A stretch of DNA of 64,000 nucleotides from Edaphochlamys debaryana. Taxonomy: Eukaryota > Chlorophyta > Chlorophyceae > Chlamydomonadales. Below the pieces are notes generated by a model that was given only the letters and a program-made list of their open reading frames with translations, was not told the origin of the DNA and did not search any database. Position 1 is the stretch's first letter, and each line of letters opens with the position of its first letter. The position numbers and the translations under genes are program-made. Shown here piece after piece: positions 1 to 11,445 of this stretch. The stretch spans positions 124,001 through 188,000 of the forward strand of contig JAEHOE010000139.1 of NCBI GenBank assembly GCA_016858145.1. The letters run 5' to 3'.

Positions 1-1312
1 ACCCGTGCTATGGCCATACGGAACAGGTGTCAAGTGGGCGTGAATGGCACCGTGCGTTAGACGAGGCTGCCATGGACCCTGCAGTCTGGGCTTGCCGGAC
101 ATGGAGAGAGCAAGCGCGCCACCTGACAAGAGCACTGCAGTCGACTGGGTTTACGAACTTGGCAGAGAACACCGTCTACAACCGGCTCGGCACACAGCTG
201 CCCCGCCTCAAAGCCCGCTTTGACCAAGCCCGTGATCCAAAGTCAACTGCTGAGCCGGCTGGGAGGCCCAGCGCAGAGCCCAATCGTGAAGCTCTACCGT
301 CAGGCCTGGCCAGCGACCCACACGCGAGGCATGAGCAGCCAAGACTCGAGCCCACCAGGCTTGAGCGAGCAGACATGAACCCCCCTGCGCCAAAGCGCCG
401 ACGCTTGACCTCAGCTGCCAACGCTCCCAGGCCGGTGCCCGCTGATCCTGCCGTGCATTCCCTCGCATGTCAGTGGACGGGGCCCCAAGTTGCTGCATCG
501 CTCGCCCGAATCCCAGACGTAGATGCGACACGGGTAATCGCCCTGCCCGGCACACCGCCCACGTACTTTGCTGACTCTGGCACACTACAGCGCCTGCTTC
601 CTGGCCGGAGTGTGAGCGACGAAATCACGTCCGCCTGTGTTCAGCTGCTAGTGGCCCACACGGCGCGCTTTCGGGAGCCGCCCACCCCTCCCCGCCCGGC
701 GCGCACAGTCATACTACTCGACCACTGGGTCACGGACCATCTGTTCCACTACAACATGCAACGCCAACAGGCTGAGCAGCGACGCCAACAAGGGCTGCCA
801 CCCCTTGCGCCAGGCCCTCCCCCACCAGCTGATAACGCTCGAGCGGCCCGCTACCTGACGCGCCAGATGCGCATACAATTGCCTCCTGGGGCGGACCCGG
901 TCCTAAGCAGCGCCGCTCGTGCTGTGTGGCTGGGCGCGTGTCCGGGGCACTGGTTCACGCTGGACATAGACCTCACCACCGGAGTCATCACACTTCTAGA
1001 CAGCCTCCCGGGATACACCGACGCTGTGCTTGTTTTGGGCCGCACGCGTGAGTTCCTGCAGTTCTACGCAGGCAAAACCCTCACCCCGGCTTGCCCTCGA
1101 ACTGGACTGTCCGCCAGTATGCCGGAGGGCCTCGACAGCGGGCAGACAGCAACGACTGCGGCTTGTTTGCGCTCATGTTCATGCGCTACATTGCCGCGGG
1201 CGGGTGCGTGCCCAAGCGCATGCCATTGACACCGGAGGATGGAGACCGTGCACGCGCGCTCATTTTCGAGGAGCTGCTTGCTCAGCGACTCCTTTGGTGG
1301 CCCACGCAGTGA
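1..1312 (+). pseudogene. Ulp1/C48-like cysteine protease, frameshifted, 5' end outside window
   Basis: One frame is open from the window edge to about 1075, and the downstream part continues in another frame from about 1080 to a TGA at 1310-1312. The first frame carries a C48 (Ulp1/SENP) core: CPGHWFTLDID near 945-977, with the catalytic His, and then LLDSLPG, with the Asp equivalent. The catalytic Cys block DSNDCGLF (Cys codon about 1157-1159) lies in the second frame. The reading frame changes around the A/C-rich stretch 1074-1088, so the triad is split. No GT-AG intron fits so short a gap. SUMO/Ulp1 proteases are commonly carried by plant and algal DNA transposons, so this is probably transposon cargo, but no terminal repeat was found here. 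The N-terminal half is Pro/Arg-rich and not recognisable. A sequencing indel instead of a true mutation is possible. Confidence 0.6.
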
Positions 1313-1558
1313 GCACCTCGTCAACTTTCGCTGCGCGACCTCGCATTGCGGCAATGCCTGGCAATCCGAGGCACCCATCCATGCTTCGCTCTGGAGTCGA
1401 CAGAACAATTCGCGAACCACCGGCGGCTCCGACTAGCAACGCTGTGGTCGCACGCGAGGCTCGCGTGCGAGAGTTCGCGAAGCGAGAGAGCTTCCAGACG
1501 CGGCCGTACGGCAACGCCACTTTGGGAAGCCGGATAACAAGCCGTGCTGTCACGTACC
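1313..1558. other. Intergenic, with a perfect hairpin
   Basis: No gene is visible. At about 1450-1470 the text CGCACGCGAG-G-CTCGCGTGCG forms a perfect 10-bp inverted repeat around one base, followed by a second GCGAA-rich palindrome. It lies between the protease fragment and the 3' end of the next, minus-strand gene. It could be a transposon terminus or a transcription-end structure; I cannot tell which. Confidence 0.4.
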
Positions 1559-4027
1559 TTAGTCCAGGGCGAAGAGGTAGTCCTCCTCCATGCCGTCTGC
1601 AGTGGACTTGGCTGCCGCGTCCTTGGCGGGCGCGGCCACCGAGGAGCTTTCGCCGCTGTTGGGGGCGGTGGGGGAGGCCGAGGTGCTTCCGCCCTTGCGG
1701 CTGACGGTGGAGGACTTGGCCGTGCCGGGGCCGCTGCTTCCCTTGGGCTGCTGCTTGCCCTTGACGGGGCGCGTGGGCGTGTTGTTGCTGTCGGCCATGG
1801 GGATGGAGGCGTTGGCGTTGGGGGTGGCGGCCGAGTAGGTGCGGGCGGGCGAGCGGGCGGCGATGGGCGAGGCGGTGGCGGGCGGAGCGGCGGCGGTCAC
1901 GGCGACCGCACCCGTCGTGTGGTTGGGCAGGCGGAGCAGGGGCGGCTGGGCGGGCGCCTCAAAGGACACGCGCACCAGCACGTTGATGTTGCCCTCCGTG
2001 CTGTACTCGATGTAGACGCTGGAGGACTCGTCCAGCCAGCTCAGCAACTGGTCAGGGGTGTAGTTGCCGGCCGCGAGGTCGTGCGCCATGTCGTCGTTGG
2101 GGGCCAGGGAGTTGAAGGCTTTGATGTCGCGCAGCACCAGCAGGCCCGCACCTTGGAGGCCGGGCTCTGTGACGGAAGCCCACACGCAGAAGTTGTCGCC
2201 GATGATGAGCCGTTTGCTCTGGGGGTCGAAGCGGATCTCCTGGGCGGCGTCGCAGAAGGGCATGCCGAGGGCCAGGTCGGCCTTGGCCAGGCCGGTGATG
2301 GGGCGAAGGGGGCGCAGGTTGGAGGGGTTGACGCTGGCGCTGGCGAAGGTCTGGCCGTTGAGCTGGCTGGCAGTCATGGAGGGGACCGCGGAGGTGATGG
2401 GCTGGGCGCCGTGCGCAGCGCGCGCCTCCTTGAGGAGGCGGACGTCCGGGTGGTTGGTGGAGGTGGGGAAGAGGACCACGGACTTGGGAGTGGTCTCCAG
2501 GGTGACCGTGCCGGTGATGGGGTCCACTGCGAGAGGGGCAGAACCAGGGCGCAAGGCGTGTTGGCGAAGATGCAAAAGCAGGCAAATCGTTTGCGGTTCG
2601 TGGCACTCAGGACCCGTGCGGCCATCATCCCGACATACGGACCCGCGCCATGCCTACAATGAGGTGCGTGGACCTTCCCGACTACGACACCCTCCCTGCA
2701 CTCACTGTCCTTGTAGACGAGCGAGTGCACGTGCGCGGGCTCCTTCTCCAGGTAGGCCTGCATCATGCCCGGGATGGTGCAGCCAAAGATGCCCGTGCTG
2801 CTCCACGTCTTGATCTGCGGGTGGTTGGAACGAGGGAAGATAAGAGGCGGAGGACATGCGAGTCAGGGAAGGCTGCTTGCGGCGTGCGCATTGCTCACGC
2901 GGGGGCCATCTCCCCCGCGCCGGCTAGCCGCAAGCCATCGCTAGCGCCCGACGCCTACCCGGATGAGCTCGCAGCCTCCGTCCTCCACGCCTGACTTGAT
3001 GTAGCCGGTCACCAGCATGCCGGCCGACTTGCCCAGCTTCGCCGTCTCCGCGGGTATGAAGAGGAGGGGCTTCTTGAGGGTCTCACCCATGCGGCTGCTG
3101 GAAATGTCAAAGAAGGTGAGGTGGTCTGCGTGGAAGGGCTCCTTGAGGAGCGCAGCGTTGTCCTGTGGTCCATGGCGTGCAAACGGGTAAACAGTGTCTC
3201 AACATTGCGCAGTCGGGTTACTGCACTGCTGTGGATTGAGCAATGGAGCGATATGAGCAGCAATTATGTGTTCTAAGCGCCCCATCCCAGACCGATGCCG
3301 CTCATGCGCTTACCATGGCGATAGGCTCCACGGTCGTGCCGGAATCGACCACGTAGAAGTAGTCGTTGTTGCCCTTGCCGCAGCCGTCGGGCAGCAGGCC
3401 CCGGTTGATGCTCTTCATGGCCTCCCCGGTCACCGGCTTCTTGATGACGTTCTTGATATGGACAGCGTCAATGCCCATGAGGCGGCCCTCAGCCAGGCTG
3501 GCGTGGACGAACCTCTTAATCGCGGCGGGGTCCTTGAACGCCATGACGGTGGACTTCATGTTCGGCTCGATGACCGTGACGATAGTGTTGTCGTTGCCGT
3601 CCCCGCGCACCCAGCCGGACTTCCTGGTGAGCGCCTCCTCCATAAACTGCCGCATGTGAGAGGACGCCAAGTCGGGGATGAGGCCCTCGATGTTGGCGCA
3701 GGAGTTCCCCGCGAGGATTAGGCAGGTGGCGCGCGTATCCGCACGTCTGCAGGGCGAGCGGGCCGGCGGGGCGGGGGCACGTAGGTCAAGAGCGCCAATG
3801 TGCAGCATTCGCGTCGCGTCCCAAAATCTGCCAATGCTTGCTGACCCCAACGCGATTGCTTCGTTGCCCCGCAGCCCTCACACCTGCCCCACTTACGCGA
3901 GGGCCTCGGCCGCCAGGCGGCTCTTCTTGGGCGCGCTGCCGCTGGGCCCGCCCGCGGACATGTCGTCGCCGCTGCGCAGCGGCGACCCGGCAGAATTGCC
4001 GAAGGCGTTCGCCAAGTTCAGCGGCAT
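1559..4027 (-). CDS. Hypothetical algal protein, 614 aa, five exons
   Basis: Exons 4027-3897, 3746-3314, 3162-2959, 2814-2706 and 2526-1559 join with canonical GT-AG introns and consistent phases to give 1,845 nt (614 codons plus stop). The start ATG at 4027 opens a short Ser/Gly-rich leader with a basic KKSR patch, a possible nuclear signal. The central 350 residues look like a compact folded domain: regular alternation of hydrophobic and charged residues, a GDGNDNT loop, and a CGKGNND stretch in exon 2. The last 130 residues are low-complexity Ala/Pro/Ser/Thr ending in acidic MEEDYLFALD. I do not recognise the family and find no catalytic motif, signal peptide or membrane segment. It diverges from the gene at 5173. 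Gene structure is well supported; function is unknown. Confidence 0.75.
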
Positions 4028-5172
4028 GCTGGCGGTTCTACTGGCAGGTGAGGCTTCCGCTCGGAGGGGTTGATTAGCGTGAGCAGCGCAGTGTGGGAGC
4101 GGACAGGGCAATGACAGGCGAAGGGCAGGGACAGGCTAAGGGCCTTCAAAACAAAGCAACATCGCAGCTCGAGCTCAACACACCGCATGCTCTGCATTAT
4201 GTGTTGTCGACCCGCCTATGTGCAATGCTTGCAGGTGAGTCCAGCACACGCAAACGGCAAGCTGGAGCGGCAACGCACAAGTGCTTCGTGGCGCAGCTCC
4301 CTGCTTGTGCGAGTTGAGAGAGAGTGAAGGAGGTCAGAGGTCACGTGTCGTACAGCGCCCATAGCCCAAGGAGGATCGGGGAGGGACTCACGGCTGGAAA
4401 GGGCACATCATGCTGGGCTGGGGGAGGGACTCATGGGATGGAGAAAGGGCTAAGTAGATGGGTAGGCGCGGGCTCAATAGTGGTGGAGGCTGCTGCGCCA
4501 TGGACGATTGCTTGTTTGACGCCATCTCGTTTTGGTTGCGACTTTTCGCCAACCTGAATCGGTATCCGTGCGAGCTTTGGCGGCATGCTGCAGACGAGGA
4601 TCGGGGAGGAAGCTCACGTCTGGAAAGGCACGCCATGCTGGGCAGGGGGAAAGGACTCATGGGATCGAGACTGGGCTGCGTAGATGGGTGAGCGCGCGCC
4701 CAGACAATAGGCTGCGCAGTTCAATGGGCGCAATACTGGTGGGTGTTGCTGCGCCATGGTTTACACGAGAGGCGTGGAGGACGACAGGGGGGGCGGGGGA
4801 GGCTCCAACCAGGTGCAAGTGGGACCAGGGGCATAGGGGGGTGGCAAAGGGGGGTGTCGGAAGCGCAACACAGGTTCAAGGTGCAAAGGACAGGGGATGC
4901 GAGCGCAGTGAGAGAGGACATGCGTGATGGGGTTGGTTACGCGTGAGGGGCCCGTAGACAGAGTGTGCGTGGTCTGTAGGCGTAGTCCAATGCGTGAAGG
5001 GGTGTCAAGCAGGCGGACAAGATGTTCTCCACGCCGCGCAGTTGTAAGGCTCCAGGCACGTCTTCTCGTCCACCTGCGTCTGCCAATTGCAAGTAGGGCG
5101 AGCCATCACGCTGCGTAGCAGAGAGGTTTTCTTAATCCTTGACTCGGCACAACAAGCTCTTGGCACGCAGTT
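4028..5172. other. Divergent intergenic region with a diverged internal duplication
   Basis: This 1.1 kb lies between two divergent genes and contains no convincing ORF. Two stretches, about 4370-4505 and 4596-4758, are diverged copies of one another. Both contain GAGGATCGGGGAGG, then ACTCATGGGAT and TAGATGGGT, and both end in GCTGCGCCATGG. The promoters of both flanking genes must lie here, but no TATA box stands out. Confidence 0.5.
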
Positions 5173-8100
5173 ATGTGTGTGGTAGCTCTGCCTCAGCGGC
5201 GTGTGTCGTGTTCGCTTCTGCGACCACTTCACCCCGCCGCGGCCTCGCGGATTGTCCTCGCCGCAATAGTATGCTTCCTGTCCTCGGAGCGCTCGAACGG
5301 TGAGAAGCATGGCCGCAACGTGGGCAGTGCCCCCGGCAGTAGCCGGCGGGTAGTAAGCCCCCGCAAACCCCCCTAGAGGACGCTCTAGAGGATGTTAGTT
5401 GTTCCCTTCTCCCCCGTGCGTAGCATTATTCCCCACCTCTGCCCCACCCGCTTGCCCTCACCCTCCTGCATGCCGCGTACGTCCTGGCCCACCGTGCCCA
5501 CCTCACGAATTTCCTCCCCTCCAAACCGCCGCCCATTCGCAGGGAAGCAGGGCCCTACTGTGCTGGTGTACGGCAACTCGGCCGTCGTACAGGACCCGCA
5601 GGCCGCCGAAGCTCTCCTCTCGGCGGTGCAGCAGGCGTCAGGGGACGGCAATGGCACAGCTGCAGGGCAATTTGAGGTGAGCACTTTCACAGTTTCGGTC
5701 GCTGGCTCGCCTGTATGGCCTCGTATGTGCCGCGCACAGCCGCACCTATCTATCCTCACCCTTCATTTGAAGCTCTTTGCCCCTATCCACCCTTCCCCGC
5801 CCCGACCACCTTCCGGCAGGTGACTCAGTCGCAGCCCCTCAACCTGTCGTCCCTCCCCGCCCTCCATGCCACGGCGGCCTACGTCATCCCCTTCCAAGCG
5901 CCTGCCGGGCCCTCCTACTCTGCAGCTGAGGGCGCGGGCGACAACAGTACCGCTGCGGCCGCCCTGACCGCCTTTGTGAAGGGCGGCGGGAACCTGATCC
6001 TCCTCGGCAACACGGGTCAAGATACGGCCCTGAGCCTGATCAGCCGGGTGCTGGGGCAACCCTTAGGCTGCCAGCTGGCCTCGGCCCAGTTAAGGGTTCG
6101 GCAGCCGGCGTCGGCCGCCTCGGTGCTGCCCTCCGTGCCCCGTGTGACTGAGGTGACCCTCCCCATTGGCCCCGGGGCGGGTGGAGAGGGCGGTGGAGTA
6201 GGGCTGCTCGAGTGCAGTCTCGGCAGCGGCGCAACGCCCTGGCTCCAACCAGCAGCCGACAACACGATGAGGGGTGTCGCCACCACTCTTGGTGCTCCTT
6301 CCGCCGTGACCCCCGCCTTTGTGTGGGCGCTGGGGCGGGGCCGCGTGGTTTGGCTGGGGGCGACGTACGATGCGGACACGCCGGCGGATTGGGTCGACAT
6401 CCTGGCCGCCGCGGCCACGGCGCCGCCCGCGCCGCCAGAGGGCTTCACGGCAGGTGGGTGGCGGCTGGACCGGCTTTGAGGAACCGGGGGCGGCCGCAGC
6501 AGCGGGGCACGCACGAGGTGGGTGCCACCAGCTTTCTGGTTCCCGCTGCAAGCCAGCCCTTGCTCCTGCCACTGCCGTTGAGGGCTGCAGCGCAGAGGGA
6601 AAGGGGGGCTAAGGCTGCATCCGCATAGCACGCATGCATTTGGCGAGTCATGCTAACATCCCAAGCGTCTTGCGTTCTAACGCGTGTCCCTTCCCCAGAG
6701 CCCGGGCTGCCACCGCCGCCGCCGGTCTCGTTACGCTGCCAGGACGTCTTGCCGCCTCCGATGTATCCGCCGCCGGCGTACCCACCCTCGCCGGCGAGCA
6801 TCCCCTCAGCGTATCCCCCTCATGCGGGCCCATCAAGCTCTCCGGCTTTTCCCGTCACAGGACTCCCGCCTCTGCCGCTGCCGCCGCCAGCCAGCGCCCT
6901 CATCGCCCCAGCACCATCTCCGGGCCACCTGCCGACTGTTCCCCAGCCGCCTCGCGCCATTACTCCGCCCCCGGCCCCCTCACCCTCTGCCCTGCCACCC
7001 TCGCCCTCCACCGCCCTCCCCCCGCCCCGCCCGCTGCCTCCACCCTCCTCCCCCTCCCGCGCCGATGGGGACGCCGACCTGCTCCTGCTCCCCCCCGGCG
7101 TGGAGGCGGGTGACGCGCCCCCAGAAGAACCCGAGTCCCCGCAGGGGCCGCCCCAGGTGAGGCCCGGGCCCTCAAGCTCTCAAGCTAGGGGAATCGGGTG
7201 CAGAGCCCACTCGCTGAGCTGGTTTCCGTATATCCCCACACGCAGGCCCCCCGGGTCTGGACCCGCCTTCTGCGCCCGAGTTCCCCACGCCCCCTCAGGG
7301 CCCCGTTCTGCCCCCCTTCCCGCCCTTACCCCCGCCCGGTGAGCGTACGTGCAGCGCAACGCTTTTGCATTGCCTCGGATTGTCCGCGTTGCTGCCCTTG
7401 CCTCCCTTCCTTTCCCTGAACCCCGACCTCTGCCTGCGATGAACGACACGTGCAGAGAGGTAAGCCGTCAAGCGCGACTACTGGTGCAGCAGCGGCGTGC
7501 CGGGCAATATTGCTATGCGTTCCTGGCTTGACGCCGCCCCTCCTGCCCCCTCCCCGCCGCACCCCCAGGCCCTGCGTTGACTTCCCCGAGACCCGGGACT
7601 ACAACTGCACCGCCTGGGTGGAGTACCCGGATGAGGACTTCTGCGCCCCCGACTTCTACGTCCCCGACCCCGCGGGGGGCCCGGACCTGAACGTGCTGAG
7701 GGACGTGTGCCCGCGCTCCTGCGGCTTCTGCTGGTGGGTGGGCTATGGGGGCGTGTGTGTGTGTGTGTGTGTGTGGAAATCTTGGGGAGGGAGTGCGTGA
7801 CGAGCTCACCCGGCCCCACCCACGTGCTTGTGACCCCGTCCATGCGCCCGCCCGGGGGGATGAGGAAGGGTATGGAGATGGGCGGTTGGCTGCTGAGTCG
7901 AGAAGCTGCGCCGGGGATCGAGCGAATGAGCGCGCGTGAATGGGTGAAGACCTCACCCGGCCCCACTAGCCCCACCCGCTCATGACTCCACCGCCCCAGT
8001 GCCGATAAGTACTTTGAGTGCGAGCGTTGGGCGGTCGAGGGCTACTGCTCGCCCCTGTACGCCAGCACCGACCCCGACACACGGGAGGAGGAGCCCGTGC

Positions 8101-9831
8101 CCCGGGCCTGCCAGAACAGCTGCCAGGTGGGGTGGGGTGGGGGCGGCCGGATGAGGGCATGAGGGCAGGCATGCCGGGGCGGCTAGGGAGGCAGGCAGGG
8201 GGGGGGGGGGGGGGTAGGCGTGCAGTCAACCTGATGCTCGTGCTGCCCATGTTGTGGTTTGGCAGGTGTGCGCGGCGCAGGAACCATCGTCGCTCCTCGG
8301 AACGCCGCCCCCAGCGGCAGCGGGCCAGGGCCGGCGCCGGCTGCTGGGGCGGGATAAGGGCAAGAAGTCCGCGGGGGGCGACCCGACCCCGACTCTCCCA
8401 TCTCTCAGGAAGGACTGGTCGGTGAGTGACCAGCATCCCCGTGCGGTTATGTGCCGGTTGGATGCGCCCCTTGATTGAGCGTGTAACCTTAGCCGACTCC
8501 AGCCGACTGATGGCCCGTTCGTTCCCTACTGGACGCAGGACGGTCACCTGGGGCCCCAAAGCGGCCGGCGCGTTGATCGTCTACTCGACGGACTGGACGA
8601 CGTCTTGAAGGGCAGCCCGAGTGCCTTGAAGTAGGTGTTAGCTTGCGAACTGAGCGGGTCAACAACGTAACGCCTGCCACTGATCAAACTTGTTACCTGC
8701 TGCCGTTGCCTCGCAATGCAGTTTTGCCGTCACCAGCACCGGTTACACTTCCCTGACGAGACTTGCAGACCTGGGCAGGGGCAACAGCGAGAAGCGCATC
8801 GACCTCCAGAAGCCGTACCCCATACACCAGGGCGAGAAAGTCAGGGGCAGGGATGGACCACCAGTGTTGATGACTACCGATGTGACTGATCCGGAGAAGA
8901 AGGACGTAAGTGAGGGGTTCGCGAACGGGCTGACCCTAGCGTGATTTGAGGCAGGCTAGTCAAACCTGCCACACGTCCCACTAGGTCACAGGGGCTGCAG
9001 CCCCTCAGCTGCCTCACCAAATCCCCGCCCCTCCGGCATGCCTCCCAGCCTCCTTCCCCCCCCCCCACTACCCCTCGTACAGCAACTCGCGATTGCTGCA
9101 GTGGACTACCAGGAAGGACCAGTGCATAATTCAAAAAGCTGGGGCCGCGTGTACGTGCCACTCGGGTACAAGGTCGGTCGGGAGACCGTGGTGGCGGGGC
9201 TGACGCAGAGCATCAAGTCCGGCCGCCCCGTCGCAATTTTGCCACCGCGGGTGCCTGGCGGAAAGACTACCGCATTCCAGTCCTTCTCTGAGGTACGGAA
9301 GCAGTTGATTGGCAGGGAACTGAGCAAAGGGCGCTCGTGGGGCCACGGGCGGCGATGGCAGATGGCGATGGCCCTAATGGCCCCGTTCCACCCCGCCCTA
9401 CATCCCGGTACCAGATCAGTCGCACGGGGGACATCGCCTGGACGCTGGTGGAGTCAAAATTGTCGTCACACATTCCGGGCGGCCTGGACGACATGCGTAA
9501 TGAGGAGGCGGGCAAGAGCCACGTGGTGTTCAGCACCAACGGCGTCATCACGCTCAGTCAGCCCAGTGCTGATATTGCCATAGCTGAGGTCGAACCAGAG
9601 ACGGGCGAAGTAGTGAGCTCCAACACGGGCTGGGGCCGAGACCTGCCCTCGCGTGGGTGCGGCTCGGGCAGCCGCCGAAGCCTGCTGCAGGGTTGCACCG
9701 GCAACCCTGGCGGGGGCGGGGGCGGCGGGAGCACGGGCGGGGGTAAGGATTGCCGCTATCGTTACGTGCGGGACAGCAAGGGCAGGCGCGTAAGGCGCAG
9801 GATCTGCCGACGGGCCTCGAGCGGTAGATAG
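5173..9831 (+). CDS. Secreted/anchored Pro-rich protein with two ShK-type domains, 961 aa
   Basis: Eleven exons join in phase: 5173-5299, 5543-5676, 5820-6453, 6699-7338, 7569-7733, 8000-8126, 8266-8421, 8539-8630, 8722-8905, 9083-9292, 9415-9831 (2,886 nt). The N-terminus has a basic segment and a hydrophobic run (IVLAAIVCFLSS), read as a signal peptide or anchor. Exons 2-3 encode an alpha/beta-looking domain with GGGNLILLGNTG, reminiscent of amidotransferase-like folds. Exon 4 is a long Pro-rich stalk typical of volvocine wall and extracellular proteins. Exon 5 carries a six-Cys ShKT module (C-D...C..W...C...C..SCGFC) and exons 6-7 a second one (CADKYFEC...ACQNSCQVC). The C-terminal 300 residues include a VYVPLGYKVG region and end in a Gly-rich, then Arg-rich tail. 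ShK modules occur in metalloproteases, hydroxylases and matrix proteins; no enzyme active site was seen. The start codon and the 3' border of exon 4 are the least certain points. Confidence 0.65.
7753..7774. repeat. (GT)11 microsatellite in an intron
   Basis: Eleven consecutive GT units sit just inside the 5' end of the intron after the first ShK exon (donor at 7734). Confidence 0.95.
8198..8214. repeat. 17-nt G homopolymer in an intron
   Basis: An uninterrupted run of 17 G lies in the intron between exons ending at 8126 and starting at 8266. Exact length is prone to sequencing error. Confidence 0.9.
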
Positions 9832-9882
9832 AGCGAGTGAGACTCGTCACTGGCGAGGGGGGGGGGCCGCCTGCGATGATGA

Positions 9883-9981
9883 ACGGGGGACCGCGTTCGC
9901 TCGCGTTATGGCCTTGAACGCTTGCGACACTATGGGGACGGGGGACCGCGTTCGCTCGCGTTATGGCCTTGAACGCTTGCG
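9883..9981. repeat. 44-bp direct repeat at the left end of the repeat island
   Basis: Bases 9883-9926 and 9938-9981 are identical (ACGGGGGACCGCGTTCGCTC and onward). The second copy is preceded by CACTATGGGG, which is missing from the first. It looks like a tandem duplication of the element terminus. Confidence 0.9.
9928..9952 (+). repeat. Left terminal inverted repeat of the island
   Basis: 25 bp starting CACTATGGGGACGGG, perfect inverted match to 31871-31895. It begins 97 bp after the stop codon of the ShK-domain gene. Confidence 0.85.
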
Positions 9982-10300
9982 TTTTGAGGTTGTTTACGCG
10001 ATGAAACGCGGTCCTTACGCTGGGGTGCACGCGGTGCGTACGCGGCCGTAACGCGACATAACGCTAACGCAGGAGGCGGGGTCGGCTGCCCCTGGTACGT
10101 GCGTCGCGTTTGCGTACGCAAGGTAACGCACATCCATACGCTCGCGTTGGCAGTGACAACGCGGCGTTGCCACGTAACGCGTTTCAACGCAAGTGCTTAC
10201 GCTTGCGTACGGCTAACGCGAACGCAGCAGGGCCAGTGCACGCGATCCAGCAGCGAAAAGCGTTACAGGCTAACGCGATGTCACGTGCCTCGCGTATCTC
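9953..10300. repeat. Left subterminal AACGC/GCGTT-rich tract
   Basis: More than a dozen AACGC or GCGTT pentamers in both orientations, often within TAACGCG, GCGTACGC or CAACGC contexts. The same vocabulary recurs only at 31680-31870, next to the matching inverted end. Confidence 0.75.
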
Positions 10301-10605
10301 TGCCCCAGCACACGCGGCGCTCCCGTGCACTCCGGCCAGCATGCTCTCCGCCAGCATGCTACGTACGTACCACTTGCATCTCACACATTGCCCCCGGATC
10401 CTGCTATTCCCTCCATCCCTCAGCTCCGGCTGCCAGTATCCCGCTCCAACTCCCAGGCTGCTTGTGTCCTCGCTCGCTCCAGTTTCCTTCCATGGCTTCT
10501 CTCCTGCCTGTGGTACGGAGGAACAGGCAAGGGCCACACGTTTAGACAGACGCTTGCCCCCAACGATGTCGTGTCAGCACTTGGTGCTCGGAAATGCGGC
10601 CACAC

Positions 10606-11445
10606 CCTAGCCCTGTCCCTTACCTGTTGGCATTAGGCACGCCGCCGCTGCCCCCACGGAACAGCCTGCCCGCACATCAGCATATCGCCACACGGAAGAC
10701 TGCGAGGCATAAGAGGGGGGCAGGCGGAGACGGTGGGGGTCAGCAAAAGCCAGCTGGGCCAAAGCCCCGACAGCCCCCGTCGTGAGATGTACCATGCGTG
10801 GCAGAGTACTGCAGGTCACAACGTGTGGGGCCTTCTAGCCCCACCACGCCCTGTCCCTCACCTGTTGGCATTAGGCACGCCGCCGCTGCCCCCACGGAAC
10901 AGCCTGCCCGCACATCAGCATATCGCCACACGGAAGACTGCGAGGCATAATAGGGGGGCAGGCGGAGACGGTGGGGGTCAGCAGAAGCCAGCTGGGCCAA
11001 AGCCCCGACAGCCCCCGTCGTAAGATGTACCATGCGTGGCAGAGTACTGCAGGTCACAACGTGTGGGGCCTTCTAGCCCCACCACGCCCTGTCCCTCACC
11101 TGTTGGCATTAGGCACGCCGCCGCTGCCCCCACGGAACAGCCTGCCCGCACATCAGCATATCGCCACACGGAAGACTGCGAGGCATAAGAGGGGGGCAGG
11201 CGGAGACGGTGGGGGTCAGCAAAAGCCAGCTGGGCCAAAGCCCCGACAGCCCCCGTCGTAAGATGTACCATGCGTGGCAGAGTACTGCAGGTCACAACGT
11301 GTGGGGCCTTCTAGCCCCACCACGCCCTGTCCCTCACCTGTTGGCATTAGGCACGCCGCCGCTGCCCCCACGGAACAGCCTGCCCGCACATCAGCATATC
11401 GCCACACGGAAGACTGCGAGGCATAAGAGGGGGCCAGGCGGAGAC
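10606..11445. repeat. 238-bp tandem repeat, about 3.5 copies
   Basis: Near-identical units begin at about 10611, 10849, 11087 and 11325, a period of 238 bp. Each includes CTGTTGGCATTAGGCACG, GCATATCGCCACACGG and GGGGCCTTCTAGCCCCAC. The last copy is truncated and a related GCCCCCGTCGTAA fragment follows. Units differ by only a few bases, so the array is young. ORFs through it on both strands are by-products of the period. Confidence 0.92.

Noticed and set aside
1544..2662. 372-aa plus-strand Gly/Val-rich ORF
   Set aside because: Antisense of the last exon of the minus-strand 614-aa gene, which has full splice and phase support.
7157..7245. Candidate 89-bp intron (GTGAGG...CGCAG) inside the Pro-rich exon
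   Set aside because: Removing it breaks the phase to the first ShK exon; reading through keeps the frame open and in register.
7349..7470. Possible extra exon of the ShK gene ending in NDTCRE before GTAAGC
   Set aside because: Its ending phase cannot be joined to the ShK exon at 7569 (which needs two leftover bases), whereas skipping it gives a perfect frame.
8198..8214. Poly-G run as a G-quadruplex control element
   Set aside because: A single homopolymer in an intron; no conserved context and length uncertain, so noted only as a repeat.
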